Of a stretch of 41,230 nt of DNA, positions 8,451 through 17,495 are shown piece after piece. Source of the DNA: a virus; IMG/VR virus record IMGVR_UViG_3300033148_008287, positions 1 to 41,230 of that record. The stretch is one strand, 5' to 3'. The first letter of the stretch is position 1. Each line of letters starts with the position of its first letter. The position numbers were made by a program, and so were the translations under genes. The notes beneath the pieces were generated by a model, which saw only the letters and a program-made list of their open reading frames with translations, was not told the DNA's origin and did not search any database.

Positions 8451-9517
8451 AACTTGCCATTACAGCCGATTTTCACTACGGCATTTCAAACGACAGCGCC
8501 CAGTTTCTAACCATCGGCACGGAGTTTGTGAATAAGCTATTACTACCAACACTACAGCGGGCAGATGTAATGGGATTGGCTATTCTTGGAGACATCTTCA
8601 ACAATCGCAAATCTACCAGTTGCCGCACACTTAACGTGGCCATGGATATAATGGAAAGGCTGGTTGCTGTCGGGAAACCTATTTGGGCTATCCTAGGGAA
8701 TCACGACATTTATTATAATCGAACAAAAGATGTCCATATGTTCAAGATTTTCGACCAGTTCCCAGATACCTTTTGCTATTATACCACACCTACAGTAGAA
8801 ATAATAGCAGGTCAATCAGTTTTGTTCGCGCCATGGCTACATAAAGAAGATATTGTAGATTTCGTGGCCATGGTCAAAAAGCGCCCGGACATCTGCCTTG
8901 GTCACCTAGAAATCATTGGATTTGATTTGGTGCGAGGATTTATAAACAACCGGGGCCTATCACAAAAATTCATGGAGTCACATGTACAGCGCACATTCAG
9001 CGGTCATTTCCATCTGCGAAGCACTAAGGGCAATATTACGTATACTGGGTGCCCATATCCACTGACATGGAACGATTACCGCAATTCCAAGGGCATTTAC
9101 CTTTTGGACATGGATACGCTACAAACCACCTTTATAGAAAATGTAATTTCCCCACAATATGTCATGCTATCAATGCAGGAAATAGAAGACAGTTCATTTG
9201 CGCAACTGGCTGATCGTGTTCACAACAATTTCGTTAAAATCAACATCACGAATAACATGAGCCAAAAGACCATCACTGATGCAATTTTAACTGTAGAATC
9301 ACATGACCCGTTATCCTGCACAACAGCATTCATTGCTGATATCTCCGACGAACAAACAGCAGAACTTGAAACAAAAATGGAAAATGTGGTTGGTCTTAGC
9401 CCAATTGATTTCCTGTCGGCCTACCTGGACCAAATAGGAGTACCAGAAGGGCTTGACAAATCCCTCTTGTTAGGCAAAGTATTTGAAATAGAAAGGAATG
9501 TGAGACAAGAACAATGA
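8447..9517 (+). CDS. 47: SbcD/Mre11-type nuclease subunit (T4 gp47-like)
   Basis: Metallophosphoesterase nuclease subunit of the gp46/gp47 complex, which resects double-strand ends to make 3' tails for UvsX. All Mre11 metal motifs are visible: DFH at 8-10, GD at 48-49 (LGDIFNNR), GNHD at 84-87, GH at 152-153 and GHFH at 186-189. 356 aa against 339 in T4. It overlaps gp55 upstream and the ATPase gene downstream by ATGA junctions, so the three are translationally coupled. Late-region residues after ~270 are the capping/ATPase-docking part and are poorly conserved, as expected. Confidence 0.95.
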   Translation: MKLAITADFHYGISNDSAQFLTIGTEFVNKLLLPTLQRADVMGLAILGDIFNNRKSTSCRTLNVAMDIMERLVAVGKPIWAILGNHDIYYNRTKDVHMFKIFDQFPDTFCYYTTPTVEIIAGQSVLFAPWLHKEDIVDFVAMVKKRPDICLGHLEIIGFDLVRGFINNRGLSQKFMESHVQRTFSGHFHLRSTKGNITYTGCPYPLTWNDYRNSKGIYLLDMDTLQTTFIENVISPQYVMLSMQEIEDSSFAQLADRVHNNFVKINITNNMSQKTITDAILTVESHDPLSCTTAFIADISDEQTAELETKMENVVGLSPIDFLSAYLDQIGVPEGLDKSLLLGKVFEIERNVRQEQ

Positions 9518-11325
9518 CTGACATAACACACAAAATTCAGTTTCACTCAACAACCATACGGAACTTTTTGAGTTTTGGGGATACACCGACCACAATCAAT
9601 TATGAGCCAGGACTACATCTAGTCACAGGATATAACCACGATAAACAACGATCAAATGGATGTGGGAAAACCGCATACATAGTAGACTCGCTAGTTTATG
9701 CTCTGTTCGGAACCCCAATCCGCAATGTAAAACAGGCAAGCCTAGTAAATCGTATCAATGCCGGTGATTGTGTAGCTTCTACCACATTCAATGTAGGAAA
9801 AGACGAATACACAGTCACTCATGGAGAAAAACCAAAAATAAGAGAAGTTGTACACAATGGCAAAACCGTCGATTTTCAGACAGTGTGGGATATGCGCGAG
9901 CGTCTTATTTCCATTCTTGGCGGCGACATCGAAACATACAAAATGTTGATAGTGCTGACTGATCGCTGGACTACACCATTCATCGATCTGTCATTACAGG
10001 CCAAAAGGGACTTGATCGAGAACGTGCTGAACATTGGCATTTACGGAGATATTGCCGATGCCGCCAAAATAGAAATGAAGGCAAGAACTTTGACTGCTGA
10101 TGCCATTGAACGCGAACTCTCTATTCTAAGTGCCACAATTTCTGAAAGAGAGGGCACACTAGAACGGTTAGACGCAATGATTGCGGAGCGCAAGCAACAA
10201 ACACTACACATGCTACAAACCATCAAAGCAAAATTGCAGGAACTATCGACTGCCAACACGCAATCTCAGGCAGAACTAGATAGCCTTGGTGATATAGACA
10301 CAACAGAATTTGAAACATCTGCTGCAATAGCTGATCTCATATCACAATGCGCAGATGCTACGGTGCAACTAAAGGAAATTAGTACCACCGCAAAGCAAAA
10401 ACAAGAGTATATAAACCGAATGGACCAAACCAAGGCGTGTCCGTTCTGTGGAATAACCTTTGATAAAGAAACAGCAAAAGACCACAAAACACACCTGTCA
10501 GCAGAGTTAGACAAACTGTCTATTAAACAAACTACAATAAAGGCACAAATTACACACTTTCAACAACTCATCAATGACCAAAAAACAAAACTATCACACA
10601 TCAAATCACAATTGGTGCTACGGGCCAAAACAGAAAAAGCCATCAATAACAACAATACAGAAATACTCCATCTGAAAGAGCAGTGGGAAACAATCAAAGC
10701 AGACACCAACCGTGGATGGAATGATAATCTAGTTGACGAACACGAATTACACCAAATGAAGACAACTCACGCAAGCAAAACAATAGCACTCAATGCCGCG
10801 CGGCAAGAACAAGCGTACTATGATGCAATTAATACCATTGTTGGAAAAAACCTAAAGCAATTTTGCATCAATCGGGTTCTACCATATCTGAACAAGAGAA
10901 TCAATTTCTACCTGCAAGCATTCGGGGCGGAATGGCAACTCGCGTTTGACTCCAACCTGAAAGAGAGAATTAGTGAAAGAGGGTGTGATAACATTCAATA
11001 TGGCACCCTGTCAGGTGGAGAATTGAAGCGAACAGATGTGGCGCTACTATTGGCCTTTTACGATTTGGCGTGTAGACAAAATAATGTAGTTACAAATGTC
11101 CAAATCTTTGACGAAATTCTTGACTCCGGTCTAGACATGGAAGGCACACTTCGGCTCATTACTACCCTGAGAGAATTAGCACACAAAGAGGGTAGGTGCA
11201 TTTATCTGATTACGCACAGGGACGAACTGAAAAAACTCTCCGCTTTTGATACAATCATCAATATAGACTTCACACACAACTTTTCAGAGGCCACCATACA
11301 AAATATGGGGAAATCGATCATATGA
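9514..11325 (+). CDS. 46: SbcC/Rad50-type ATPase subunit (T4 gp46-like)
   Basis: ABC-type ATPase partner of gp47. The Walker A region is GYNHDKQRSNGCGKT (39-53), longer between the glycines than usual. Long coiled-coil arms flank a zinc hook CPFC at 309-312. The C-terminal half has the ABC signature LSGGELKR, Walker B VQIFDEILDSGLD and the H-loop ITHRDE. 603 aa, slightly longer than T4 gp46 (560 aa). Start ATGA overlaps gp47 and its own TGA overlaps uvsY. Together with uvsX, uvsY and uvsW this makes a complete T4-style recombination-dependent replication set apart from helicase and SSB genes, which are not in the window. Confidence 0.96.
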   Translation: MTDITHKIQFHSTTIRNFLSFGDTPTTINYEPGLHLVTGYNHDKQRSNGCGKTAYIVDSLVYALFGTPIRNVKQASLVNRINAGDCVASTTFNVGKDEYTVTHGEKPKIREVVHNGKTVDFQTVWDMRERLISILGGDIETYKMLIVLTDRWTTPFIDLSLQAKRDLIENVLNIGIYGDIADAAKIEMKARTLTADAIERELSILSATISEREGTLERLDAMIAERKQQTLHMLQTIKAKLQELSTANTQSQAELDSLGDIDTTEFETSAAIADLISQCADATVQLKEISTTAKQKQEYINRMDQTKACPFCGITFDKETAKDHKTHLSAELDKLSIKQTTIKAQITHFQQLINDQKTKLSHIKSQLVLRAKTEKAINNNNTEILHLKEQWETIKADTNRGWNDNLVDEHELHQMKTTHASKTIALNAARQEQAYYDAINTIVGKNLKQFCINRVLPYLNKRINFYLQAFGAEWQLAFDSNLKERISERGCDNIQYGTLSGGELKRTDVALLLAFYDLACRQNNVVTNVQIFDEILDSGLDMEGTLRLITTLRELAHKEGRCIYLITHRDELKKLSAFDTIINIDFTHNFSEATIQNMGKSII

Positions 11326-11720
11326 ACATTGATGAAATCAAGGAACGAATTCAAGAAGATTTGCGTATCGACACTTCTGATCTCAGCGAAGAAGTACGCA
11401 ATCAACCTGCTGTACACCATCGATACATATCACTACTTCAAACAGAACAACACAAACTGGCAAAAATCAAAAGAGCTATGAACACACTTCATTCACTGTT
11501 GTTTGAATCTTTCCGCTGGAATGGAAATATCAGGCGACGCACAACGGCAGAACTGGAAAGTGCTATTACATCAAACACCAAATTCCAGGAAATTGCTGAG
11601 AAGTTTGATGCGCAAACTAATTACGTTACATATTTGGAGCATGTACTTGACCTATTCAAATCGCGCGGTTTTGCCCTAAAAAACCTGGTTGACCTTGAAA
11701 AAATGGAAAATATGGTATGA
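11322..11720 (+). CDS. uvsY: UvsY-like recombination mediator
   Basis: 132 aa, close to T4 UvsY (137 aa). UvsY loads UvsX onto single-stranded DNA covered by gp32. The C-terminal LDLFKSRGFALKNLVDLEKME matches T4 LDAIKSRGFAIKHIQDM. The N-terminus (DEIKERIQEDLRIDTSDL) also follows T4 (EDLQEELKKDVFIDSTKL). The middle is helical and basic, as in the family. ATGA overlaps with gene 46 before it and with the nuclease gene after it. In T4, uvsY and uvsW are near each other as well, which supports the call. Confidence 0.9.
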   Translation: MNIDEIKERIQEDLRIDTSDLSEEVRNQPAVHHRYISLLQTEQHKLAKIKRAMNTLHSLLFESFRWNGNIRRRTTAELESAITSNTKFQEIAEKFDAQTNYVTYLEHVLDLFKSRGFALKNLVDLEKMENMV

Positions 11721-12394
11721 AAAAAACCAAAATGTTCCGACTTGATCCATCTACAACAGGCGCGGCATTCCGTGATATTATTGCTATGGCAATTGAAGCC
11801 CATATCAATGAGTACTACCCAGACCAATATGAACTCACGACAGAATACCCCATTCACGCCTTTTGGTATATCGCAGAAGCAGCTATCTCAAACAGCGAGA
11901 AGTGGTTGTGGAATCCACCAGATAAGCCGAAACAAAACAACATTTACCTGCATCATCGCAAATTCAAAGATGGTAATAATCGAGATGCTGGGACACAGGT
12001 TAATTACAAAATATGGAAAAAGGGAAAATGGATAGAAGGAAATGCGGTGCGGGATAGCACCAAACTAGATATATGTATTCGGAATATTCGCACCCGGCGC
12101 ATTTTCCTAATCGAAACCAAATTCCAAAACATCAATGGCAGTGCATGGGAACGAGTAGCAAGCCAGCTTCTACCGGGGTATATTAACGGAGTCAAGAGCG
12201 CAATTGGAACCAGGAATACGTTACCAATAGGTTTTGTGTTTGGTGGTAAATACTATTTAGATGAAAAAAACTTAAGACGTTTACGTGTAATGACTTACCA
12301 TATTCCAAATAAACACATTCTTGTCGTTGGACCAAAAAACCACAACGCCCTGATTCGATGGTTTGAAACTCTCATACGGAAACAGATAGATTGA
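11717..12394 (+). CDS. Putative PD-(D/E)XK nuclease
   Basis: 225 aa. The pattern STKLDICIRN followed 11 residues later by RIFLIETKFQN gives the D...(E)xK active-site signature of the PD-(D/E)XK nuclease superfamily (roughly D120 and E135/K137). WERVASQLLPGYINGV could be the following conserved helix. Restriction enzymes, Holliday resolvases and repair nucleases share this fold, so the substrate cannot be read from the motif. It sits between uvsY and uvsW with an ATGA overlap upstream and a TTGA overlap downstream, so it is made with the recombination proteins. No T4 gene at this position was recognised. Confidence 0.6.
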   Translation: MKKTKMFRLDPSTTGAAFRDIIAMAIEAHINEYYPDQYELTTEYPIHAFWYIAEAAISNSEKWLWNPPDKPKQNNIYLHHRKFKDGNNRDAGTQVNYKIWKKGKWIEGNAVRDSTKLDICIRNIRTRRIFLIETKFQNINGSAWERVASQLLPGYINGVKSAIGTRNTLPIGFVFGGKYYLDEKNLRRLRVMTYHIPNKHILVVGPKNHNALIRWFETLIRKQID

Positions 12395-13899
12395 ACCAAA
12401 TAGAAATCACTCCCATCAATGAGACATGGTGTCGCATTAAGGCACCAGCGGAAATTATGTCTCTATTGATTGACCATTATGCTATTCCTGCCCAAAACTT
12501 CTGGTTCCATCCTCTATACAAGGCATATAAGGCAAACACAACTAACGACCCATCAATTAAGACATGGGATGGAAAAATCCGCTTTATGCGGAAAAACGGA
12601 CTACTGTATGCCGGACTGGCAAATGAAGTTGTAGAATTTGCACCAGATAATGTAACTGTGATCGATAAACGCAAACAGTATAACATCACTGTAAGCACAC
12701 AGGATTACGTAGGAGCGCTTAAGTCTGGTATACGCCTGGATATTCACCTACCATACGAATATCAAAACAGGGCAGCGCTAAAGGCCCTCAGAATGAAACG
12801 TGGTGTGATTCTACACGCAACAGGCAGTGGAAAGACATTCACAGCAGCGATTATCATCAACTATCTGCTCCAAAACACAGACAGGCTGCCGATTCTTATC
12901 ATCTGTCCGCAAATTCAACTAATTGAACAAACCGCCAAAGAAATCGAAGCTCTCACCAGAATATCCAAAGAAGATATTGGACGTTACTACGGAAGTGCAC
13001 ACGAAACTAATACACCTATTGTCATTGCCTCTTGGCAATCACTATCCAGCAGAAAAAAGGAATTAACATCATTTTTCAAATCTGTGCGGGCAGTGCTTGT
13101 AGATGAAGTCCATTTGGCACAGGCAAAGGAACTTCGTTCTGTCATTGGAAAACTCATTCGAGCTGACTTCCGTATTGGGTTCACAGGCACCCTGCCAGAC
13201 CAAAATAACAAAACAGCAAATACGCTCATTAAAGGCATTATTGGACCAGTGATAGACAAAGAAATGGAAACAGAGCTTATAAAGAAAAAAAGGCTATCAC
13301 CACTAAATATCATCATTCCGTTCATTGAACACGAAGACAACTTGGTATTTGAGAATTATGCCGACGAACGCGCATACTTGGAAAAATGCCCATACAGACA
13401 AGAACTTATCGGTGATATCGCGGCTGCGCACAAAGCCCACCAAGACAATGTGCTTATTTTGGTTGAAAAAATCAAGAAACACGGAATCCCACTGCAACAA
13501 TATCTGCTGAGTCGCGGCATTTCGTCTGATTTCATACAGGGTAACGTGAGTGTTGAAGACCGCGAGCGAGTACGCGAAAAACTATCACAGACTGGATCGA
13601 ACGTAACAATTGCAACTTATGGCACATTCCAACTTGGCATCAATATACCAAGACTGCACGCAATCATTATGCCAGCGTCAACCAAATCCAAAATACGCAC
13701 CGTGCAGAGTATTGGACGTGGACTGCGAATTCACCCAACAAAAACCATACTAACGGTATATGATTTTGCTGATTCAACCCAATACTCATCCGCTCATTTG
13801 CAACAACGCATTGATATTTACATCAAACGAGAATTCCCACTTGAAGTATTATCAATGGATGATGTTCGAACACGCCTAACTTCTTTGTCTACATCATAA
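12391..13899 (+). CDS. uvsW: UvsW-like superfamily 2 helicase
   Basis: 502 aa, the length of T4 UvsW (503). UvsW is an SF2 helicase that unwinds R-loops, reverses stalled forks and branch-migrates recombination intermediates. Motif I is ATGSGKT at 143-149, motif II DEVH at 238-241, motif III FTGT near 264, and motif VI QSIGRGLRIH near the C-terminal quarter. The N-terminal ~110 residues correspond to the small DNA-binding domain of UvsW. The start is TTG at 12391, overlapping the upstream stop as TTGA, the same arrangement as uvsX. GGAAAC lies upstream. The next in-frame ATG would remove 22 residues of the N-terminal domain. Confidence 0.94.
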   Translation: MNQIEITPINETWCRIKAPAEIMSLLIDHYAIPAQNFWFHPLYKAYKANTTNDPSIKTWDGKIRFMRKNGLLYAGLANEVVEFAPDNVTVIDKRKQYNITVSTQDYVGALKSGIRLDIHLPYEYQNRAALKALRMKRGVILHATGSGKTFTAAIIINYLLQNTDRLPILIICPQIQLIEQTAKEIEALTRISKEDIGRYYGSAHETNTPIVIASWQSLSSRKKELTSFFKSVRAVLVDEVHLAQAKELRSVIGKLIRADFRIGFTGTLPDQNNKTANTLIKGIIGPVIDKEMETELIKKKRLSPLNIIIPFIEHEDNLVFENYADERAYLEKCPYRQELIGDIAAAHKAHQDNVLILVEKIKKHGIPLQQYLLSRGISSDFIQGNVSVEDRERVREKLSQTGSNVTIATYGTFQLGINIPRLHAIIMPASTKSKIRTVQSIGRGLRIHPTKTILTVYDFADSTQYSSAHLQQRIDIYIKREFPLEVLSMDDVRTRLTSLSTS

Positions 13900-13936
13900 A
13901 TACTATCGATACACCAAATAGGTAATAACAACACGA

Positions 13937-14347
13937 ATGAATACATATGAACTATTACAACACCTGAATGAAGCTTTGGCCAATAAAACCCCTGCTCCAA
14001 CTGCACCGCAAGGCCCGCGTTTGGGGAAAAAACTAACTGTAGAACAAGCTATTTCTGTACTCGATTTATTGCGTGAAATCGATCCAGGCAATACAACCAC
14101 TTTTGATGTTGTTGAAAATTTGATAAAACACAGCTTCATGACACATTATAACGATTGTCGAAAAGCTATTCAAAAACTTTTGGTGTCATATGGAGTATTT
14201 GCACCACAGATTAACGTTATGGACCACAAAACACATTTAGTTGTTGGAAAAAACAACCAGCTAACACGAACTCCAATTTTAACAGAGGCTTTATTACAGC
14301 GCTTTCATACACCAAAAATGCAGGCCATTCTGGACCTTATACAATGA
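13937..14347 (+). CDS. Hypothetical protein, 136 aa
   Basis: Not recognised. A predicted soluble, mostly helical protein with a short Pro/Ala-rich linker (residues ~17-28) after an N-terminal helix. It has no cysteines that would suggest a metal site and no membrane segment. An AGGTAA ribosome site sits 11 nt before the ATG. It starts a run of small genes after uvsW, and CATAAATA at 13895-13902 just upstream resembles a T4-type late promoter, weakly. In T4-like phages this neighbourhood can hold replication accessory proteins such as the helicase loader, but nothing here supports that assignment. Confidence 0.8.
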   Translation: MNTYELLQHLNEALANKTPAPTAPQGPRLGKKLTVEQAISVLDLLREIDPGNTTTFDVVENLIKHSFMTHYNDCRKAIQKLLVSYGVFAPQINVMDHKTHLVVGKNNQLTRTPILTEALLQRFHTPKMQAILDLIQ

Positions 14348-14751
14348 CAGAGATAAATGTTGCAACATGGTCAAAAAAGACCATCCAAGACACAGACAAA
14401 GACACCGCAGCATTCTTACAACTGCTTCGCAGACGGTTGAATTTGCATCTGTCCATTCCCGACGACGTCAATCGATCCCACAGATTGACAAATACCATCA
14501 TTGAACTGCTAAATACCTATGAACTACGCGACATAGTAAAATTGCTCTGTAGCAATTCCTTTGAAAAACCACAACAACAAGCACTAACGACATTCATTAT
14601 TGAAATAGCGGGAGACATATCACCAAAAATACTAGAACGATTTAAGTTGCTTATGGACATAGCGAACCACGAGCCAACACAATCGGTGTTAACCGCGCTG
14701 CAAAATTTGCGAAAACGCAAATTGCTTGATATCAAGGAACAACGTAAATGA
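14344..14751 (+). CDS. Hypothetical helical protein, 135 aa
   Basis: Not recognised. Almost entirely predicted helix, rich in Leu and charged residues. It ends in a basic tail (NLRKRKLLDIKEQRK) that could contact nucleic acid. ATGA overlaps at both ends couple it to the genes before and after. No signal peptide or membrane segment. Confidence 0.8.
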   Translation: MTEINVATWSKKTIQDTDKDTAAFLQLLRRRLNLHLSIPDDVNRSHRLTNTIIELLNTYELRDIVKLLCSNSFEKPQQQALTTFIIEIAGDISPKILERFKLLMDIANHEPTQSVLTALQNLRKRKLLDIKEQRK

Positions 14752-15062
14752 TAGACCAAATTGAGTCCATTGATCCAACAGCAAGGTATTACATCCATGT
14801 TGATTTTTATGGTGGACACAGTATTTGGGAACGAGACAGTATCGATATCATGAAGGCATTGGCGTATCATCCAAAAAACGGGTATCAAATTGAACAAGAA
14901 AAAATGACCATCAGTGTGGATGGAAAACACATGGCAGAACTTTGTATTGCTTTGCAAGAAAACAATTACGTAGGAGACGAAATCGAAATCATCAAAGACG
15001 GGGACATTGACCCAATTGTGGAAAGCTGGTCCGATCTTCGCCAAATGGGAATAGCCATCTAA
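14748..15062 (+). CDS. Hypothetical acidic protein, 104 aa
   Basis: Not recognised. A small acidic alpha/beta protein: alternating hydrophobic strands (YYIHVDFYGG, KMTISVDG) and a C-terminal helix. Its only cysteine is in AELCIALQ. Overlaps the previous gene by ATGA, and the next start follows its stop after one base. Likely a cytoplasmic accessory protein of the same operon. Confidence 0.78.
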   Translation: MIDQIESIDPTARYYIHVDFYGGHSIWERDSIDIMKALAYHPKNGYQIEQEKMTISVDGKHMAELCIALQENNYVGDEIEIIKDGDIDPIVESWSDLRQMGIAI

Positions 15063-15063
15063 T

Positions 15064-15534
15064 ATGCCCACAACTGACAAACCAATCAAAGAACAATTGC
15101 GTGTCCTGACAGAGTCACAATTTGCTGACTATGCCATGATCTATATTCTTGTGTCAAGACTTGTCAAACCAATTCGTGACTGGGATGCCTATAAACTGGG
15201 CCTTATTGATAATGCAGGGATAAAATTGCGGGACCCAGTAACATCCAAAGAAAAGGCATCATATGGATTGGTGGACAAGTTCGTGCTGAAAATCAAGAAT
15301 CTGGTTGGACACAACAAACTACGAACATTGGCCGCATTCCTCTTGCTGAAAGAAGCAACGGAGAACGATCCGCTTCTGACAGACGAAGAATTACTATTGT
15401 ATTATAACAAACAGAGGATAGCACAACATCTATTTACAGAATTAATGGAATCCCTAGCCGAAAACGATATTTCAGAATCGTGTTTCTGGAACTTACTCAT
15501 ACAAGGAATCTCCAATGAAAACAATCAAGGATAG
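15064..15534 (+). CDS. Conserved-looking phage protein, 156 aa
   Basis: Function unknown. The stretch RDWDAYKLGLIDNAGIKLRDP, followed by KFVLKIKNLVG, looks like a family I associate with phages of this superfamily, but I cannot attach a function to it. Mostly helical, with a hydrophobic segment LRTLAAFLLLKEA that is too short and polar-flanked to be a confident membrane helix. It overlaps the next gene by 20 nt. Virion assembly or replication are both possible. Confidence 0.75.
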   Translation: MPTTDKPIKEQLRVLTESQFADYAMIYILVSRLVKPIRDWDAYKLGLIDNAGIKLRDPVTSKEKASYGLVDKFVLKIKNLVGHNKLRTLAAFLLLKEATENDPLLTDEELLLYYNKQRIAQHLFTELMESLAENDISESCFWNLLIQGISNENNQG

Positions 15535-15760
15535 AATTCGCGAAAAACTGAACACAAAAAAGGTAGTTGAGGGCAGTGGGTTGGCAATAGGAGACAGAAT
15601 TGTCCTAATCATACCAACCATCAACCCACGATATAAAGACGGGGAAGTATTGACCGTTGTAGACCCAAATTACGACGTTGTGATGGGCAATCAACTGATT
15701 CTTGCAAGGGGTTCGGCAGGGGACATTGCCCTAACACAAGACATGTACAAACCGTTATAA
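15515..15760 (+). CDS. Small beta-rich protein, 81 aa
   Basis: Not recognised. A basic amphipathic N-terminal helix (IKDRIREKLNTKK) is followed by a small beta domain (GDRIVLIIPTINPRYKDGEVLTVVD) of KOW/SH3-like character, judged from the strand-turn pattern only. AAGGAA lies 6 nt before the ATG, inside the end of the preceding gene. The N-terminal helix resembles those of the small proteins at 17496 and 18195. Confidence 0.7.
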   Translation: MKTIKDRIREKLNTKKVVEGSGLAIGDRIVLIIPTINPRYKDGEVLTVVDPNYDVVMGNQLILARGSAGDIALTQDMYKPL

Positions 15761-15770
15761 GGAGTCTATT

Positions 15771-16679
15771 GTGAAAAAACTAATCGGCATTGGTCTTGTG
15801 GTGGCGTGTTTGTTTTGCAGCACTACTATGGGGTGTGCAAATATTTTCTCAGCCTTTAAGACAAATCATAATAACGCAGTTAATTCCGGCGCTAACGCAG
15901 AAAAGGTGACTGAAACAACCAATCCAGATACCATCAAGACTGGGGCGGTTGCAGCACAAATTGAGTTACCACTAGACAAACAAGCCGAAATAACAGTTGA
16001 AGACTTCAAAAATAACATGAAAACTTATATCGTAATCCCTGCGGGTGCGATAGTTAACATAACATCGGATATTCTGAAAAGAAGCTTCGGTGGTGGAAAA
16101 ACGGTCACAGACACTGCATCTACCCATGCAAGCAGTATTGTGTCAGATGAAGTTGGAAAAACAGGCATTAGCACATCATCACCTGGTGTTTCAGTTGATA
16201 GTGACGGACCAAAAATCGATACATCTATATCAACTGTGACAACAGACGTGCCTGAACGCCGAGACACAATGGGAAGCCGAATTCTCATTGGCCTTGGTGG
16301 AATTGCTATAATCGTGGGGTTGATCATAACAGCAATCACAAAACAACCAAAATTGGGCATCCCAATCTCAGTAGGCGGCGGCATTGTCATTTTCTTGGGA
16401 TATGCAATGAATACCATTGCTGTTCAATACCCATGGATAATGCCTGTTGGGTTTGTCTTGTTGGTCTTAGGAGCAATCGGGTTTGTGTTTTATGCGCACG
16501 CAGGAAAGAAAAAGGATGTGAGTTTGACGACCATGATTAAGACGATTGATGCATTGCCAGAAGATGTTGGTAAAACAGTAAAGGATGGAATCAGTGAAAT
16601 AGCCAAAAAATCAGGCAATTATGGCACGGTTAAGGGAACTGTGTCTGCAATCAAACGCAAAGAGAAACTAATCACATGA
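15771..16679 (+). CDS. Membrane protein with N-terminal signal, possible lipoprotein
   Basis: 302 aa. The N-terminus is a signal sequence (MKKLIGIGLVVACLFC) with a possible but poor lipobox around C22 (TMGC). A Ser/Thr-rich soluble region to residue ~165 follows. Then come three hydrophobic segments at about 171-190, 196-217 and 222-243, and a basic C-terminal tail. The start is GTG at 15771, with GGAG 6 nt upstream and no ATG nearby. Exported and membrane-anchored by prediction. An envelope function such as lysis, superinfection exclusion or receptor masking is possible, but no holin, spanin or endolysin gene was recognised nearby. Confidence 0.75.
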   Translation: MKKLIGIGLVVACLFCSTTMGCANIFSAFKTNHNNAVNSGANAEKVTETTNPDTIKTGAVAAQIELPLDKQAEITVEDFKNNMKTYIVIPAGAIVNITSDILKRSFGGGKTVTDTASTHASSIVSDEVGKTGISTSSPGVSVDSDGPKIDTSISTVTTDVPERRDTMGSRILIGLGGIAIIVGLIITAITKQPKLGIPISVGGGIVIFLGYAMNTIAVQYPWIMPVGFVLLVLGAIGFVFYAHAGKKKDVSLTTMIKTIDALPEDVGKTVKDGISEIAKKSGNYGTVKGTVSAIKRKEKLIT

Positions 16680-16927
16680 TCGAATTACCACGTGGGCAGA
16701 TAGATATTGGGTTTCCTACTGGCATGAAGATTTGGGAGTCTATTGACCAAACATTGAAATTCACAAAATTCGAACCACAAAGCGCATGGTCATATAGCAT
16801 GATAATCACTCAGTACATTCGTGAGGAAGTCCTACAAAAGCAGAATGCAACGCCTTTGGCAACTTTCATTCTGTCACATCTAGACAAATGGTGGTCACAG
16901 CAAATAGTAAAAATAAGGGAAACCTAA
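16676..16927 (+). CDS. Hypothetical protein, 83 aa
   Basis: Not recognised. No cysteines and four tryptophans in 83 residues. N-terminal beta-type start, then helices. Overlaps the membrane protein gene as ATGA and the following gene as TAATG, so it is translated in the same chain. No membrane segment. Confidence 0.72.
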   Translation: MIELPRGQIDIGFPTGMKIWESIDQTLKFTKFEPQSAWSYSMIITQYIREEVLQKQNATPLATFILSHLDKWWSQQIVKIRET

Positions 16928-17406
16928 TGGCAAAGAAAATCCATATATCATATCCACCTAATATCATTGCTGACATACAGAAGCAGACAGACAAAACTGA
17001 GGGAGCAATCAAAAAGGCGCTCAAGCAAGCCCAGACCGCTTTCAGCAAAGAATTCAGCGATGATAATAGACAGCAAAACAATGACGTATATTGGTCGTAT
17101 GTCCTGATACACGCCAAAGACCTTTTGGGAATTGCAGAAACGGAAACCAAAAGTGATAGCTTGGATCGTGTCAAACAGATTGTAGCAACAATTATAGAAA
17201 ATATTGTTGACAAAATGGCAATTGCCACATCGTATCCATGGAAAAGCACCGAGCGCACATTCGCACTTTTGCTTATTGACTTACAAAAAGCACCTAATAA
17301 TCCCAATCTGTTGAGTGCGATAAGACGACTTTGGTCTGTAATGGGTGATCAAAAAGCACAAGCCATAGCTGATAAGCTTGATATAGAGCTTCCTGCAAGG
17401 CATTAA
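16927..17406 (+). CDS. Hypothetical helical protein, 159 aa
   Basis: Not recognised. I chose ATG 16927 because it overlaps the upstream TAA (TAATG) and has AAGGGAAA in front, although the frame is open further upstream to 16888. Helical, with a Lys/Gln-rich first third (KKALKQAQTAF) and an amphipathic middle (VKQIVATIIENIVDKMA). Soluble and without metal-binding cysteines. Confidence 0.75.
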   Translation: MAKKIHISYPPNIIADIQKQTDKTEGAIKKALKQAQTAFSKEFSDDNRQQNNDVYWSYVLIHAKDLLGIAETETKSDSLDRVKQIVATIIENIVDKMAIATSYPWKSTERTFALLLIDLQKAPNNPNLLSAIRRLWSVMGDQKAQAIADKLDIELPARH

Positions 17407-17495
17407 GAGCAGAATGGGTGATTACACCACTAGGGAGTTGAAATCGCCTTAGAAATGATCTGGGGGCTTCACAAAAGAAAATAGGAGTGTATCGT

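Noticed and set aside
8778-8788. Antisense copy of the TGTGGTATAAT promoter element within gene 47
   Set aside because: It encodes the YYTTP residues of gp47 and would drive transcription against the operon with no gene to serve. Near-copies at 4907, 29034 and 33147 are also coding.
14517-15089. Minus-strand ORF of 190 codons
   Set aside because: It spans three coupled plus-strand genes, has no ribosome site and no motif.
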